Below are positions 8,620 through 18,028 of a stretch of 64,000 nucleotides of DNA, one piece after another. The DNA is from Sporomusa sphaeroides DSM 2875 (GTDB taxonomy: Bacteria > Bacillota > Negativicutes > Sporomusales > Sporomusaceae). Within the stretch, counting starts at the first letter, position 1; every line of letters begins with the position of its first letter. The notes beneath the pieces are model-generated. The model had not been told where the DNA came from. It did no database searches and worked only from the letters and a program-made list of their open reading frames with translations. Where the stretch lies: assembly GCF_001941975.2 (NCBI RefSeq), contig NZ_CP146991.1, forward strand, positions 166,501-230,500, given 5' to 3'. A program made the translations under genes and the position numbers.

Positions 8620-9207
8620 CTACACCGACAGGGGCGGGCAATCCTCCCTGAGCAGTCCCAGTATTTCCAGATCAACATACTTACCTGCCAAAAAAGCTGC
8701 CTGGCGCAGTGTTCCTTCATAACGGTAGCCACAACGTTCGGCTACACTGCGGCTGGCTTCATTGCCGGCTACCACAGTCACTTGCAGACGGGGAATGGGC
8801 TTTGATTCAAACAAGAAAGCCGAGAACAGTGCCAAGGCTTCTGACATATACCCTTTGCCCCGGTCTTCACGCTTGAAGATTTGATAACCGAGTTCATAAC
8901 CGGCCCGGTAATCGGCATTTCTAAAATAAATAATTTCACCGACCATATTACCTGCGTTATTTTGAATGACCATCCGGCCAAAACTATCATGCCAAAAGCC
9001 GCGTTCCACAAAACCCCGGCGAAAAGCCGGTTCAGCCGGAATATCCATCAGCCAGTATTCACCTTTTTCCGATACATCGGTCATTAATCGATAAATTAAC
9101 TCCAGGTCTGATTCCCATACTGTCCTGAGACACACTTTATTCCCCTGAAGCACACAGCCACATCCCACACAATCCACGCCTTTCTTCATTGCTTTATATG
9201 TATTCAT
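8620..9207 (-). CDS. GNAT-family N-acetyltransferase (RimJ/RimL type)
   Basis: This 195-residue protein has the GNAT fold of the RimJ/RimL branch: the acetyl-CoA-binding motif A is REDRGKGYMSEALALF (about residues 114-129), preceded by the strand YELGYQIF, and followed by LQVTVVAGNEASRSVAERCGYRYEGTLRQ, the typical motif B. It may acetylate an N-terminal amine or a small amine; the substrate is unknown. The N-terminus contains CVGCGCV, a short cysteine cluster not usual for the family. It stands alone between sspH and the PhzF-like gene, all on the minus strand. Confidence 0.85.
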   Translation of the reverse strand: MNTYKAMKKGVDCVGCGCVLQGNKVCLRTVWESDLELIYRLMTDVSEKGEYWLMDIPAEPAFRRGFVERGFWHDSFGRMVIQNNAGNMVGEIIYFRNADYRAGYELGYQIFKREDRGKGYMSEALALFSAFLFESKPIPRLQVTVVAGNEASRSVAERCGYRYEGTLRQAAFLAGKYVDLEILGLLREDCPPLSV

Positions 9208-9297
9208 ATCATTTATATTTTAGTATTCCTCATTATCTAATATTATCATGAAAAAGTAAACACTGATATGGGTCAGGGGTAAAATGGCCGGACTTCT

Positions 9298-10131
9298 TTA
9301 TATGTACAATTCACCCTTTAATACAACTACGGCCTGGCCAATTAGCTCCACTCTGTTTCCTGTCAATATTCTGAGTACCATCTCGCCGCCTCTGTCGGAA
9401 GCCTGGTAGGCCCTGAGTTCACTTTTCTTCAGCAGCTTACTCCAGTAGGCTGCCAGCACCGTATGAACCGAACCTGTAACCGGGTCTTCATTAATTCCTG
9501 CCCAGGGATTAAAGTATCTGGATATACAATCATAGTCTTCATCGCCGCTGCAGGTAACACCAACGCCTTTTACCGTCATGGCAAATTCTATGTTCTTCAT
9601 TTTTTCAAAGTCTGGCGTCAGTTTTAGTACATCACTTTTTGTCTTTACACAGATAACCAGTTTCTTAGTGTTGTTGCCGATTATAGCATTTTCATAGCTT
9701 TCGATACCCATTGCCTCGATAATAGCTGCCGGCACAGCAACAGGAGAAAAATCATCTATGGGAAAATCCAGACTGATTCCCTGATCGGTCTTGCGCGCAG
9801 TGAGTCTGCCGCTTTTGGTTTCATAAATAATTTGTTCCCCGTTAATCCCCAGGCGGTTAAACAGTATTTTTGATGTTGCAATGGTTGCATGGCCGCATAG
9901 ATCCACTTCACATTTTGGCGTAAACCACCGTAGTGAATACCTGTTTGCCTGATGTACCGCCTGGCCTGCAAGCGGTTGAACAAAGGCTGTCTCAGATAAA
10001 TTTGTTTCTTTGGCAATTAGCTGCATGTATTTATCTTCAATGCTCTCTGTTAAGACACATACTGCCGCCGGATTTCCTGTAAAACATTCCTTGGTAAACG
10101 CATCTACATAATATATGGGTATTACTTTCAT
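9298..10131 (-). CDS. PhzF-family isomerase-like protein
   Basis: A 277-residue member of the PhzF/diaminopimelate-epimerase fold. Family landmarks are the N-terminal YVDAFTKECFTGNPAAV, the catalytic-region glutamate in NLSETAFV, DLCGHATIATS, and the C-terminal DPVTGSVHTVLA. PhzF itself isomerises a dihydroxyanthranilate intermediate in phenazine synthesis, but most genomic homologues, including this one with no phenazine genes nearby, have unknown substrates. The start at 10131 follows GGGGAGGATTAAG; nine extra codons exist upstream. It ends 35 bases upstream of nothing conserved and is probably co-transcribed with the XRE regulator that lies 35 bases ahead of it. Confidence 0.87.
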   Translation of the reverse strand: MKVIPIYYVDAFTKECFTGNPAAVCVLTESIEDKYMQLIAKETNLSETAFVQPLAGQAVHQANRYSLRWFTPKCEVDLCGHATIATSKILFNRLGINGEQIIYETKSGRLTARKTDQGISLDFPIDDFSPVAVPAAIIEAMGIESYENAIIGNNTKKLVICVKTKSDVLKLTPDFEKMKNIEFAMTVKGVGVTCSGDEDYDCISRYFNPWAGINEDPVTGSVHTVLAAYWSKLLKKSELRAYQASDRGGEMVLRILTGNRVELIGQAVVVLKGELYI

Positions 10132-10166
10132 TCTTAATCCTCCCCAACAATAATACACGGGTATTG

Positions 10167-10487
10167 TCAGTTGACGCCATCGTTATCAATACCAAGCAGA
10201 ATATCAACTGCTTGCCGCAAATTAACCTTGGTGCGATACGCCATGATGACTTTCCTTTCATGCTCATTCATATCTTCCGGCTTTAGACGAATATCAAGCA
10301 ATTCGGATGGAGAAACCTTCAACGCTTCACATATGGACGCAAGTATGTCCACATCAGGGCGATTAATGCCCTGTTCCCAATTTGATATCCTGCTGTTGCT
10401 GACGCCAATCAGCTTGGCCAGCTCTTTTTGGCTCAGGTTTTGGGCTTCTCTATATTTGCGGATTCTTGGACCGATTTCATATCTCAC
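10167..10487 (-). CDS. XRE-family helix-turn-helix regulator
   Basis: The 106-residue protein has a Cro/C1-type HTH at residues about 5-60, including SQKELAKLIGVSNSRISNWEQG, then a short helical tail. I take the GTG at 10487 as the start because GGAGGTG lies six bases upstream; a GTG three codons earlier would sit on top of that site. It precedes the PhzF-like gene on the same strand and probably regulates itself and that gene. The target operator is not identified. Confidence 0.85.
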   Translation of the reverse strand: MRYEIGPRIRKYREAQNLSQKELAKLIGVSNSRISNWEQGINRPDVDILASICEALKVSPSELLDIRLKPEDMNEHERKVIMAYRTKVNLRQAVDILLGIDNDGVN

Positions 10488-10701
10488 GCAAAGCACCTCC
10501 AGCTTTGATTATATAGCGGATTTCTCAAAAATCAATAAAAAATCAAGATAATCTGTAAATAAGTATTGATCTTTCAGAAAGTCGCGATTAAGGGAAAGAG
10601 TTTGGTAAGAGCAAAACACTATACTAAAATCAAGGAGGTGTTGCCGGATACAAAACGCTGATGTGAGTAATAGGATACTTTTCGGGTCTATTTTTGTTAG
10701 T

Positions 10702-10726
10702 TTTACCTGGTATATAGTTAGGTAAA
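10702..10726. promoter_or_regulatory. Inverted repeat upstream of the autotransporter
   Basis: TTTACCT and AGGTAAA are separated by 11 bases in the 366-bp region between the XRE regulator and the autotransporter. It could be an operator for either gene. Nothing else recognisable is present in this gap apart from a stray AAGGAGGTG at about 10632 with no following frame of useful length. Confidence 0.3.
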
Positions 10727-10853
10727 TAAAGGGTTGCTAGTTAAATCGATTATCCCGGAAAACAGCTAACACTGGTTGTACGGCACGCTGAAAGCATGAA
10801 TTATTCGCACTACTTCACGGGAATGGTTGACAAGTAACAAAGGGGGAATTATT

Positions 10854-13445
10854 TTGTTAAAACTGTCAGATAATGCGATAAGCATGTTAGTATCCAAGTA
10901 CCGGGTTATTTTACAGCGCATGGTGGTCAAAAACACAGCCATGTTTGCCATCTGCTTATGTGTGCTTGGTACGTCAGCAGTCGCCGGTGCCGCAGATATT
11001 ACATACAGCGGCGATGTGGCGGACTTAAATACTGCGCCCATCGGCGGCGCAAGCAACCCAAGTCTGATTCCTGCCAATGCATTCGGCAACAATGTTACCG
11101 TAGATTTTTTAAGCGGTACAGACCCGTACCGGGTCTTCGGTGGTCTCTCAAACAGCACGGCAGTCACAGGCAATACCGTGAATTTTTTGAATGGCAATGT
11201 AACCAACAACTTCTATGGCGGTTATGATGCTGCTGTCGCGAATGGCTTGGGAGCGGCAGGCAATACTATAACTATTTCCGGCGGTACAATTCAGGGAATG
11301 GCGATTAGCGGCATAAGCCTTAATGGCAATGCCACCAATAACAAAATAACAATCTCAGGAGGCACTGTTAAAACACAAGTCCGCGGTGGCTCGGCTAATG
11401 CTGCCGGTGACGCCACAGGTAACAGTGTTATTATTTCCGGCGGCACGGTGGGCGATGGCTTAGGCACTATATCTAATGGCTGGGTTATCGGCGGTTATAG
11501 TAAAGATGGTGTTTCGTCCGGCAACACAGTAAGCATCAGTGGTTCCGCTATAGTTAATCATATCGACGTGGGGGAATCTGACAACGGCCCAGTGACAGGC
11601 AACAAGCTGTTTATTAGTGGTGGCGAGATAATGGGTAGTACGGCCAGAGCAGGCTGGAGTGAAACCGGTCTAGTTTCCGGCAACGAAGCACACATGTCTG
11701 GTGGCATTATCCATGACGACACAGTTAATTTCAGTACCGGACAGCTTGTAGGCGCACACAGTAATTTCGGCAATGCCGAGAATAACCTCGTAACCATGAG
11801 CGGCGGCAGCGTTTCCAGCGTAACCGGCGGAGTTTCGGTTAATGCCAATGCCACAGGCAACAAAGGCATCATGAGTGGCGGCGAAACGAACCAGTATGTT
11901 GGAGGATTTAGTTCAACAGGCAACGCTGAAAACAACGAAGTGCTGTTTAGCGGTGGTAAGACAGGTTCCATCTATGGCGGCAAGACAATGAATACCGGCA
12001 ATGCTTCCGGCAATACAGTCAACATCACCGGCGGTGAAATTCTTTACGAAGTTTATGGCGGTATGAGTACTATGGGTTCGGCCAACAACAATACGGTAAC
12101 CCTTGGCGGCAATATACGACTGGCAGCCACTTCTTCGATTTTTGGCGGCTGGACAACTGGCAATCCTGGAACAACATCTACCGGCAATATCCTGAACCTC
12201 AATGGTTTCCAGGGAACGCTGCATGAAGTGAACAGCTTCCAAAACTACAACTTCATCCTTCCTGCCTCTCTCCAGAATGGCGGCACCGTTCTCACCGTTA
12301 CCAGCCAAACAGACTTGTCAGGCACTCATGTCGCCATTACCGGCATGGAAAGCGGCACTCTCCTGGCTCCCGGCAATACCATTACGTTGATCAGCTCGAC
12401 GCAAAATGCTCCTGACAGCTACACTGCGACCAATGTCCGGTCAGGTATTTCGATACTTTATGACTTCAGCCTTGAGGTTGCGGGTGCAGCTCTGACCGCA
12501 ACCGTAAAATCCGCCGGTGTGAATCCCCAGACTAAGGCGCTAGCCGAAGGGTATGCCGCCAATATGGCGTTTGTGAACCAGGGCGCTGACCTTGCCGGCG
12601 GAACGGGAATGGCTGATGCTATGGCAAAAGCCAAGGCGGCCAATGGAGATATTGCTTCTTTCGGCGCGGTCTCCAGCGGTTCATCCCGCTATAAAACAGG
12701 TTCGCATGCCGATGTGGACGGCACCTTCCTCATGGCCGGCTTTGTTACCAAACGCGATATAGAGAACGGTTCGCTGGTCAGAGGACTTTTTCTGGAGGCA
12801 GGCTGGGGCAATTATGATACCTACAACAGCTTTGCCAATATGCCCAGCGTCCGTGGCGACGGTGATACCAGCTACTATGGCTTAGGGGCGCTCCTCCGGC
12901 ACGACGCGCCGGACGGACGCTATCTGGAAGGCTCGGTGCGGGGCGGAAAAAGCCGGACGACTTTTGGCAGCGGCGACTTAAACAACGCCTCTTACACCAC
13001 TAACTCCGGCTATTATGGCGCACACATCGGCATCGGGAAGCTTAAAACCGAGGGTAACAAGACGCTTGATTACTACGCTAAATATTTCTGGACACACCAA
13101 AACGCCGGCGATGTAAGAGTGGCAGGCGAGCCGTTCAGCTTCGCCGGTGTTGACTCAAGTCGTCTGCGGGGTGGGGTGCGGCTGAGCCAGGAAAAGCCTG
13201 ACGGCAAAAGAGCCAGCTATGTGGGACTGGCGTATGAATACGAATTTGACGGCAAAGCTAAGGGCAGTGTCTATGGTTTAGACCTGGAAGCGCCGAGCTT
13301 GAAGGGCGGCACAGGCATTATTGAGCTTGGCATGAGCTTCAAAAGCCGCCCGGCGAGCAGCAACACCCTTGAACTCGGCCTCCAGGGATATGCGGGGAAA
13401 CGGGAAGGTGTAACCGGGACGGTGCAGCTTAAGCGGGTATTTTAA
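10854..13445 (+). CDS. Autotransporter adhesin with beta-barrel domain
   Basis: An 863-residue secreted protein. A long signal peptide ends near SAVAGAA-DI. The passenger (about residues 45-560) is built of imperfect repeats of the form GNTVxISGG...VxGG, rich in Gly, Asn, Ser and Thr, as expected for a right-handed beta-helix. Residues about 600-863 form the 12-strand autotransporter barrel and end in LKRVF, the terminal phenylalanine recognised by the BAM machinery. This implies an outer membrane. The TTG at 10854 is chosen because AAAGGGGGA lies six bases upstream; the frame can extend to 10827. The ligand is unknown. A strong terminator follows. Confidence 0.88.
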   Translation: MLKLSDNAISMLVSKYRVILQRMVVKNTAMFAICLCVLGTSAVAGAADITYSGDVADLNTAPIGGASNPSLIPANAFGNNVTVDFLSGTDPYRVFGGLSNSTAVTGNTVNFLNGNVTNNFYGGYDAAVANGLGAAGNTITISGGTIQGMAISGISLNGNATNNKITISGGTVKTQVRGGSANAAGDATGNSVIISGGTVGDGLGTISNGWVIGGYSKDGVSSGNTVSISGSAIVNHIDVGESDNGPVTGNKLFISGGEIMGSTARAGWSETGLVSGNEAHMSGGIIHDDTVNFSTGQLVGAHSNFGNAENNLVTMSGGSVSSVTGGVSVNANATGNKGIMSGGETNQYVGGFSSTGNAENNEVLFSGGKTGSIYGGKTMNTGNASGNTVNITGGEILYEVYGGMSTMGSANNNTVTLGGNIRLAATSSIFGGWTTGNPGTTSTGNILNLNGFQGTLHEVNSFQNYNFILPASLQNGGTVLTVTSQTDLSGTHVAITGMESGTLLAPGNTITLISSTQNAPDSYTATNVRSGISILYDFSLEVAGAALTATVKSAGVNPQTKALAEGYAANMAFVNQGADLAGGTGMADAMAKAKAANGDIASFGAVSSGSSRYKTGSHADVDGTFLMAGFVTKRDIENGSLVRGLFLEAGWGNYDTYNSFANMPSVRGDGDTSYYGLGALLRHDAPDGRYLEGSVRGGKSRTTFGSGDLNNASYTTNSGYYGAHIGIGKLKTEGNKTLDYYAKYFWTHQNAGDVRVAGEPFSFAGVDSSRLRGGVRLSQEKPDGKRASYVGLAYEYEFDGKAKGSVYGLDLEAPSLKGGTGIIELGMSFKSRPASSNTLELGLQGYAGKREGVTGTVQLKRVF

Positions 13446-13491
13446 TTGTTGGGGGCCGTTTTTACAGCGGTCCTTTTCATGGAAGCGAGAC

Positions 13492-13535
13492 AAAAAGGAA
13501 GGTCGCAGGCTGTACGGCCTGCGACCTTCCTTTTT
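13492..13535 (+). terminator. Strong bidirectional terminator
   Basis: AAAAAGGAAGGTCGCAGGC pairs with GCCTGCGACCTTCCTTTTT across a six-base loop. It lies between the convergent autotransporter and flavin reductase genes and has a T-run on both strands. Confidence 0.93.
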
Positions 13536-13604
13536 GTCTGTAAAAATGTGTGACCAAAATCCTGTCGTTTAAGCATAGTCAAGAAAAGACTGAAAAACAA
13601 GTTT

Positions 13605-14105
13605 TTACTCGGTTCTGTAAGCCGCCACTATTTCAGCAAAGTACAGGGTATGGTAATCGCCATCGGCATAGCACGAGGCCTGCTCGGCAGCAGCGAGATT
13701 TTCCGGCTGCATAGTCTGTTTGAAGACTACCTTGCACTCCAGCTGCAAGCCGGGAGTGGCAATAATCGGAGTGGCGATGGCCTGGCTGTCAGCCAGAGTA
13801 AGCTTGGCAGCCGCAATTTTATCCATGTCGCGGCCGGATTTGGTGCCGCATAGTGCCAGAGCTTCTTTCATTTCGCTCAGCGGCAGGGTAATGGTAAACT
13901 CACCGCTTTGCTCAACAAGCTCTTTGGTAAAGCGGGATTGGCGTACCAAAGCAGTAAATACCGGTTTTCGCCACATAATGCCGACACTGCCCCAGCCGAT
14001 GGTCATAGTATTGGTTTTGCCGCCATGGGCGGTGGTCATAAAGGCGTTCTTGGGAATAAGCTCGGCGGCTTGGCCTGAGAATTGTTCGTAGGTAAGGTTT
14101 GTCAT
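13605..14105 (-). CDS. Flavin reductase-like, FMN-binding split-barrel protein
   Basis: The 166-residue protein matches the flavin reductase/DIM6-NTAB split-barrel family: the N-terminal half has NAFMTTAHGGKTNTMTIGWG, the FMN-binding region, followed by PVFTALVRQSRFT and FTITLPLSEM. Such proteins bind FMN and pass electrons from NAD(P)H to flavin or serve as small flavoproteins in anaerobes; the partner is unknown. The ATG at 14105 is preceded by GGAGGAAATATT. It lies 60 bases upstream-to-downstream of no clear partner, although larA is next on the same strand and could be co-transcribed in the order larA then this gene. Confidence 0.85.
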   Translation of the reverse strand: MTNLTYEQFSGQAAELIPKNAFMTTAHGGKTNTMTIGWGSVGIMWRKPVFTALVRQSRFTKELVEQSGEFTITLPLSEMKEALALCGTKSGRDMDKIAAAKLTLADSQAIATPIIATPGLQLECKVVFKQTMQPENLAAAEQASCYADGDYHTLYFAEIVAAYRTE

Positions 14106-14165
14106 AATATTTCCTCCTCCACGGTATTTCGGGCAACAAATTGGTTTGCGGTCCGGGATAGCCGG

Positions 14166-15425
14166 CTATTTCACATACGGGATGGTCAGCGGTCCCAGTG
14201 GCAATACGGCAACACTGGCACCGGGTTTATTATTTAACACTGTCGTGATGGCATCACAGGGTTTGGCTACCGGAATGATTTTGGCATCACGCACTGTTTG
14301 TTCATCAAGTTCTGAGTACAGGTAGCATTCGGCTTTCAGGAGAATCATTGCCAGCACCTGCACCTGCCACTGATCAAATACGGAGTAGCTGGGGTCATTA
14401 ATCATCGCCAACAGTTCCTCAGGGGTAGCTTTTGATTTAAGGATTTTGGCGAAGTTACCATGGTCAGGTACGCCGTCTGAGCATTCGGAGCAGGAAAGGA
14501 TAGCTCCGCCTTGTTTGACAATCTGGGCGGCTGCGCTCATACCTTTGACTGTTTGGTACAGATTTTGGTCCAGCGGATAGCCTGAGTTGGTGGTAATAAC
14601 CAGGTCAAACGGCTGGTCAACCGGGTACATGGCGTGTTCCTTAACAAAGGCGCAGCCGGCGCGATGGGCTGTAATTACATCACCGGCAAAGGCGCTGGTG
14701 ATTTCTTTGTTGCCGTTAAGAGTGACATTCAGCATGAAGTCCGGTTTAGCCATCAGGCAGTTTTGGGTGGCTGCATCCTGGACCACATTGCCTTCAATTA
14801 CGCCCCAGGTGCTTTGCGGGTTGCCGATCATTTGGGCGTTATGGAAGCCTTGAATTGTTGTAATACCGGCAATCCCGGGGTTAATGCCTTTGGGGCCGCC
14901 GGAAAATCCGGCAAAGAAATGCGGCTCAATAAAGCCGGTTACAATTTTGAAGGTAGAGTTTACATAGACTTTGTTGAGATAAACATCAGAGCCATAGCTG
15001 TTTTTACCTACCAATACAAGTTCTTCAGGGTCAAAAGCATTGTGGTTGATAATTCGCACGGTATCAACGACTTCCTGGCCCAGCATTTGAATAAGCTCGG
15101 CTTCCGTGTTGGCCCGATGGCTGCCAAGACCGTTAATAATGACAAAGTTTTCTTTAGGCACATGGGCAAGTTCGTCCAAAAGCCAGGGAACCAGCTTGTC
15201 ATTCGGGGTAGGGCGGGTCATATCGGAAATAACAATGGCAACAGTATCTTTCTCGGTAACCATATCTTTGAGAGGCGGTGTCCCCAGCGGCTTGCGGAGA
15301 GCCTCTTGTACGGCCGTTCTTTCATCAGCAAGTCCAGGTAAATGGCGGGGTTCGATTATTACTGCGCGGTCGGGTACCATAATTTTCAAGCCGTTTTTTC
15401 CATAAGCCAGTGATACTGGTTTCAT
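14166..15425 (-). CDS. larA: Lactate racemase-family protein LarA
   Basis: A 419-residue member of the LarA/DUF2088 family. Recognisable blocks are VISDMTRPTPNDKLVPWLL, the histidine-containing GLGSHRANTEAE, IINHNAFDPEELV, and the glycine-rich GFIEPHFFAGFSGGPKGI. LarA racemises lactate, and relatives act on other 2-hydroxyacids, using a nickel-pincer nucleotide cofactor made by LarB, LarC and LarE; none of those genes is in the window. The start at 15425 (MKPVSLAYG) follows AAAGGAAG by ten bases, and a second ATG seven codons upstream is possible. Substrate assignment to lactate is an inference. Confidence 0.85.
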   Translation of the reverse strand: MKPVSLAYGKNGLKIMVPDRAVIIEPRHLPGLADERTAVQEALRKPLGTPPLKDMVTEKDTVAIVISDMTRPTPNDKLVPWLLDELAHVPKENFVIINGLGSHRANTEAELIQMLGQEVVDTVRIINHNAFDPEELVLVGKNSYGSDVYLNKVYVNSTFKIVTGFIEPHFFAGFSGGPKGINPGIAGITTIQGFHNAQMIGNPQSTWGVIEGNVVQDAATQNCLMAKPDFMLNVTLNGNKEITSAFAGDVITAHRAGCAFVKEHAMYPVDQPFDLVITTNSGYPLDQNLYQTVKGMSAAAQIVKQGGAILSCSECSDGVPDHGNFAKILKSKATPEELLAMINDPSYSVFDQWQVQVLAMILLKAECYLYSELDEQTVRDAKIIPVAKPCDAITTVLNNKPGASVAVLPLGPLTIPYVK

Positions 15426-15677
15426 ACAGGTTACACTTCCTTTCATATGTTAGTGTTAGCTTGGCAGTATAAGTATATTCTATCCTGCATTTACCATAAG
15501 CTCAATACTTTTTTCTGATAGAGGGTATGCCGTAGAAAGGTTAAGCTGCTTTTGGGTTACGGGTATTACATATAATGACAAAATCCGCATAGGATTTACT
15601 ATATATTAATAAAATATGCTTTTTTTAGTAAAAAAGGGCAATAGGAAATCAACTTTACTGTGTTAGCAGGAGTAAAG

Positions 15678-15809
15678 TTGAAGAGTAAATGGGGATATAT
15701 GGATACTACCGGAAAAATGCTTATTGCGCCGCAATTCAGTGATATAGGTGTCTTTTGGAATCAAGAGATGCTAGACCGGGAATTAAGGTATTATCAGAGT
15801 TCTTACTAG
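15678..15809 (+). pseudogene. WG-repeat protein remnant
   Basis: A 43-codon frame from a TTG preceded by AGGAG encodes KSKWGYMDTTGKMLIAPQF, a single clear WG repeat (WGYxDxxGKxxIxPxF), then loses similarity and stops. WG-repeat proteins normally carry many tandem copies, so this is a relic of a larger gene. It lies in the 438-bp gap between larA and the TPR gene; the rest of the gap is AT-rich and shows nothing else. Confidence 0.6.
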
Positions 15810-15863
15810 TGGGAAGCACGAGAGGCTCATTCATAGATTATATAAAATACGGAGGGATGCACA

Positions 15864-16955
15864 ATGCTAAGGAAGCTTTTATTGTTGCTAACTATCAGCC
15901 TATGTCTGGTTGCTCCTATCGGGAACGCCCAAGTATTCGAGGATAAAAAACAGGGTTTTTCTATTGATGTTCCCGAAAAATGGAAAATAGAAAGTCAAGT
16001 AACACAGTTTGCGTTTTTTAATAACGAGAAGAAAGATAAGGTATTCACCATCTATTTTTTTCCACCATATCCTGGTGCACGGACATTAGTAGATGATTAT
16101 CTGTGGTTAACGCAGTTTGCTGATGCGATGATACAAGGTACACGGGCTACTGTTGTAGAACCAGCCAAACTAAGCAAAGTAGCAGGGCAACCTGCAATAA
16201 TCAATACCCTAGCCGTTACTCGTAGGGATGGCACTAAAACGAGAACATTGCTGGCTACATTCTGGTATAATAATCAAATTTGCCATGTCATTAGCGCGGC
16301 GAAGAAGAATGAATATGATGATGCATTACCAATTTTTCAGGAAATGCTAAACTCTCTAAGGTTTGATCCGCCGACGGCATATGATTGGGGTGAAATAGGA
16401 ACGGCTAAACAGAAAAATAAAGAATATGATAAAGCAATTGAAGCTTTTCATAATGCAAATAAGCTGGATTCCAAGCAAACTCAATATCTAGCGGATATTG
16501 CCTATACCTATTCAGAGATGGGTGAATATGATAAAGCGATAGTAGAGATTACCAAAGCGATAGAGTTAAAGCCTAAGGAGGCTTTTTACTATACTGAACG
16601 GCTCTATGCATATGTAAAGAAAAAAGACGGACAAGCAGCCTTACATGATGCCAATAAGGCAATCGAACTTGCTCCTAAGGATGCGCATTCTTACGCTGGA
16701 CGTGGTAATGCCTATGCGCTTCTTGGTCAATATACCGAAGCGATTCAAGACTTTCAACAACAAATAGAATTAAAAGGAAAATTATCTGAAAGCTACTTTA
16801 ATCTTGCTCAGTGTTACGAACTTTTGGGGAATAAGGAAGAAGCAATGAGATATTATAAAAAGACAAAGACATATTCTGATATTTCGGAACATGTCGCAGC
16901 GAAGGTAAATTCTAGGATAAATAATAATTGGGAAAGTCTCAAGGACTGGATATAA
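15864..16955 (+). CDS. Exported protein with PsbP-like and TPR domains
   Basis: This 363-residue protein has a signal peptide (MLRKLLLLLTISLCLVAPIG, cleavage near GNA-QV). Residues about 24-165 resemble the PsbP/DUF1795 fold, with FSIDVPEKWKIES and a central VAGQPAIINTLAV strand. Residues about 170-345 hold at least four TPR units, for example YDKAIVEITKAIELKPKEA and YTEAIQDFQQQIELKGKLS. It is probably periplasmic and mediates protein contacts; no function is known. Its base composition is more AT-rich than the surrounding genes, suggesting acquisition, and it lies between a WG remnant and a frameshifted gene, that is, in a decaying accessory stretch. Confidence 0.75.
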   Translation: MLRKLLLLLTISLCLVAPIGNAQVFEDKKQGFSIDVPEKWKIESQVTQFAFFNNEKKDKVFTIYFFPPYPGARTLVDDYLWLTQFADAMIQGTRATVVEPAKLSKVAGQPAIINTLAVTRRDGTKTRTLLATFWYNNQICHVISAAKKNEYDDALPIFQEMLNSLRFDPPTAYDWGEIGTAKQKNKEYDKAIEAFHNANKLDSKQTQYLADIAYTYSEMGEYDKAIVEITKAIELKPKEAFYYTERLYAYVKKKDGQAALHDANKAIELAPKDAHSYAGRGNAYALLGQYTEAIQDFQQQIELKGKLSESYFNLAQCYELLGNKEEAMRYYKKTKTYSDISEHVAAKVNSRINNNWESLKDWI

Positions 16956-16992
16956 GCACGATTGTTAATAGGAGTTATGATGATTGTGAGTG

Positions 16993-17809
16993 ATGATGAT
17001 GCGTAAAATCAGCATGATCTTCCTATGCTGCTGCGTTTTTCTGCTGGCAGCGATGAATGGATTACCCAATCTAACAAGTTGAAATTGCTTCTTAGCGACC
17101 AGCGTTTTGCTTGGTATGCCGCTGCTGCCAAGTCACCTGCTGACCCGGCGACTAAGCTGGCTACCGAAGTACTGCAGGGTATCTATATTTTTGAAACAAC
17201 TGATGCGCAGCAGGTAAGTTTTGAACTCAGCCGTGCCATCAAAGCAATGGTTGTCGCTCGGGATAAAGACATTCCCTGGAAGGTCGCAGAAAAAAGCGCC
17301 AAAGTCGATATCGCCGGTCTGAAAGTCAGCCGGATTGATCTGACTTTCCGTGATAAAGACAAAAGCAAAACCCATGATGGCAGACGCAAGTCGGTGCAAG
17401 TTGAGGACAATCTCAAGCAATTTTTTGGATCGGAAACCGTATCTCTCTACCTTCTTCCTTATAATCAGCAAACCCTAGTGCTGGGAATAGGCCAGGCAGA
17501 GCCGATCTTAGGTCTTACCATCGCAGCCTTGAAAACCGGCGCACACTGGCGAATGATCCGCGGCTCAGCCAAGTTACAGAGCGGCTGACCGGAACAAACC
17601 TCAGCCTTGTAGCCATATCATCAGGTAGAATCGTGGATGCAGTCAGCGGTAACGGCACGGGCATGTTCGAAACGCTGCTGAGTCCGCCGATTACCATCAG
17701 CACCAGCGTTGACGGCAAAACAGTACTTTTGCAAGCTTCTGTACCACAGACTCTGATAAAAATGCTGCTTAATAATATATTTGCAACTGCCAAACCGCCA
17801 ACAACGTAA
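16993..17809 (+). pseudogene. Exported hypothetical protein, two frameshifts
   Basis: Three consecutive frames join into one protein. The first, from ATG 16993, encodes a signal peptide (MMMRKISMIFLCCCVFLLAA) and stops at 17082. The second, open up to 17588, carries DEWITQSNKLKLLLSDQRF through ILGLTIAALKTGAHW. The third runs from about 17555 to the TAA at 17807 with QVTERLTGTNLSLVAISSG and TSVDGKTVLLQASVPQ. Each shift is in the same direction. I do not recognise the family. Either the gene is inactive or two sequencing errors are present. A large terminator hairpin follows directly, consistent with a formerly intact gene. Confidence 0.65.
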
Positions 17810-17823
17810 GGGCGGATACAAAC

Positions 17824-17884
17824 AACAGGGGGACAGGGACGGTGTTTATTTATTCATACAACACCGCCCTTGTCCCCCTGTTTT
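17824..17884 (+). terminator. Long hairpin terminator
   Basis: AACAGGGGGACAGGGACGG pairs with a near-perfect complement ending CCCCCTGTT, followed by TTTTAT. It closes the frameshifted gene at 16993-17809. Confidence 0.8.
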
Positions 17885-17905
17885 ATAAAGGTTTATGAAT
17901 GGCAA

Positions 17906-17962
17906 TTGACAACAGGGAAAAATAAGGCTATACTAACAATGTAAATGATAATGATAATCAAT
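17906..17962 (+). promoter_or_regulatory. Sigma-A promoter with overlapping Fur box
   Basis: TTGACA (17906-17911), a 17-base spacer and TATACT (17929-17934) form a near-consensus promoter. AATGATAATGATAATCAAT (17944-17962) just downstream matches the Fur box consensus built from GATAAT repeats. A repressor bound there would cover the transcription start. The next gene is the DUF3793 protein at 18029. Confidence 0.85.
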
Positions 17963-18028
17963 ATACTTAAACTAAATTTGCATGGAATGCTATAAGGGAA
18001 AACAATATCTGGAAGGGGCAGCGATATA

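Noticed and set aside
17025-17588. Intact 187-residue gene starting at ATG 17025
   Set aside because: Signal-peptide and C-terminal coding continue in the two other frames on either side, so this is the middle part of a frameshifted gene.
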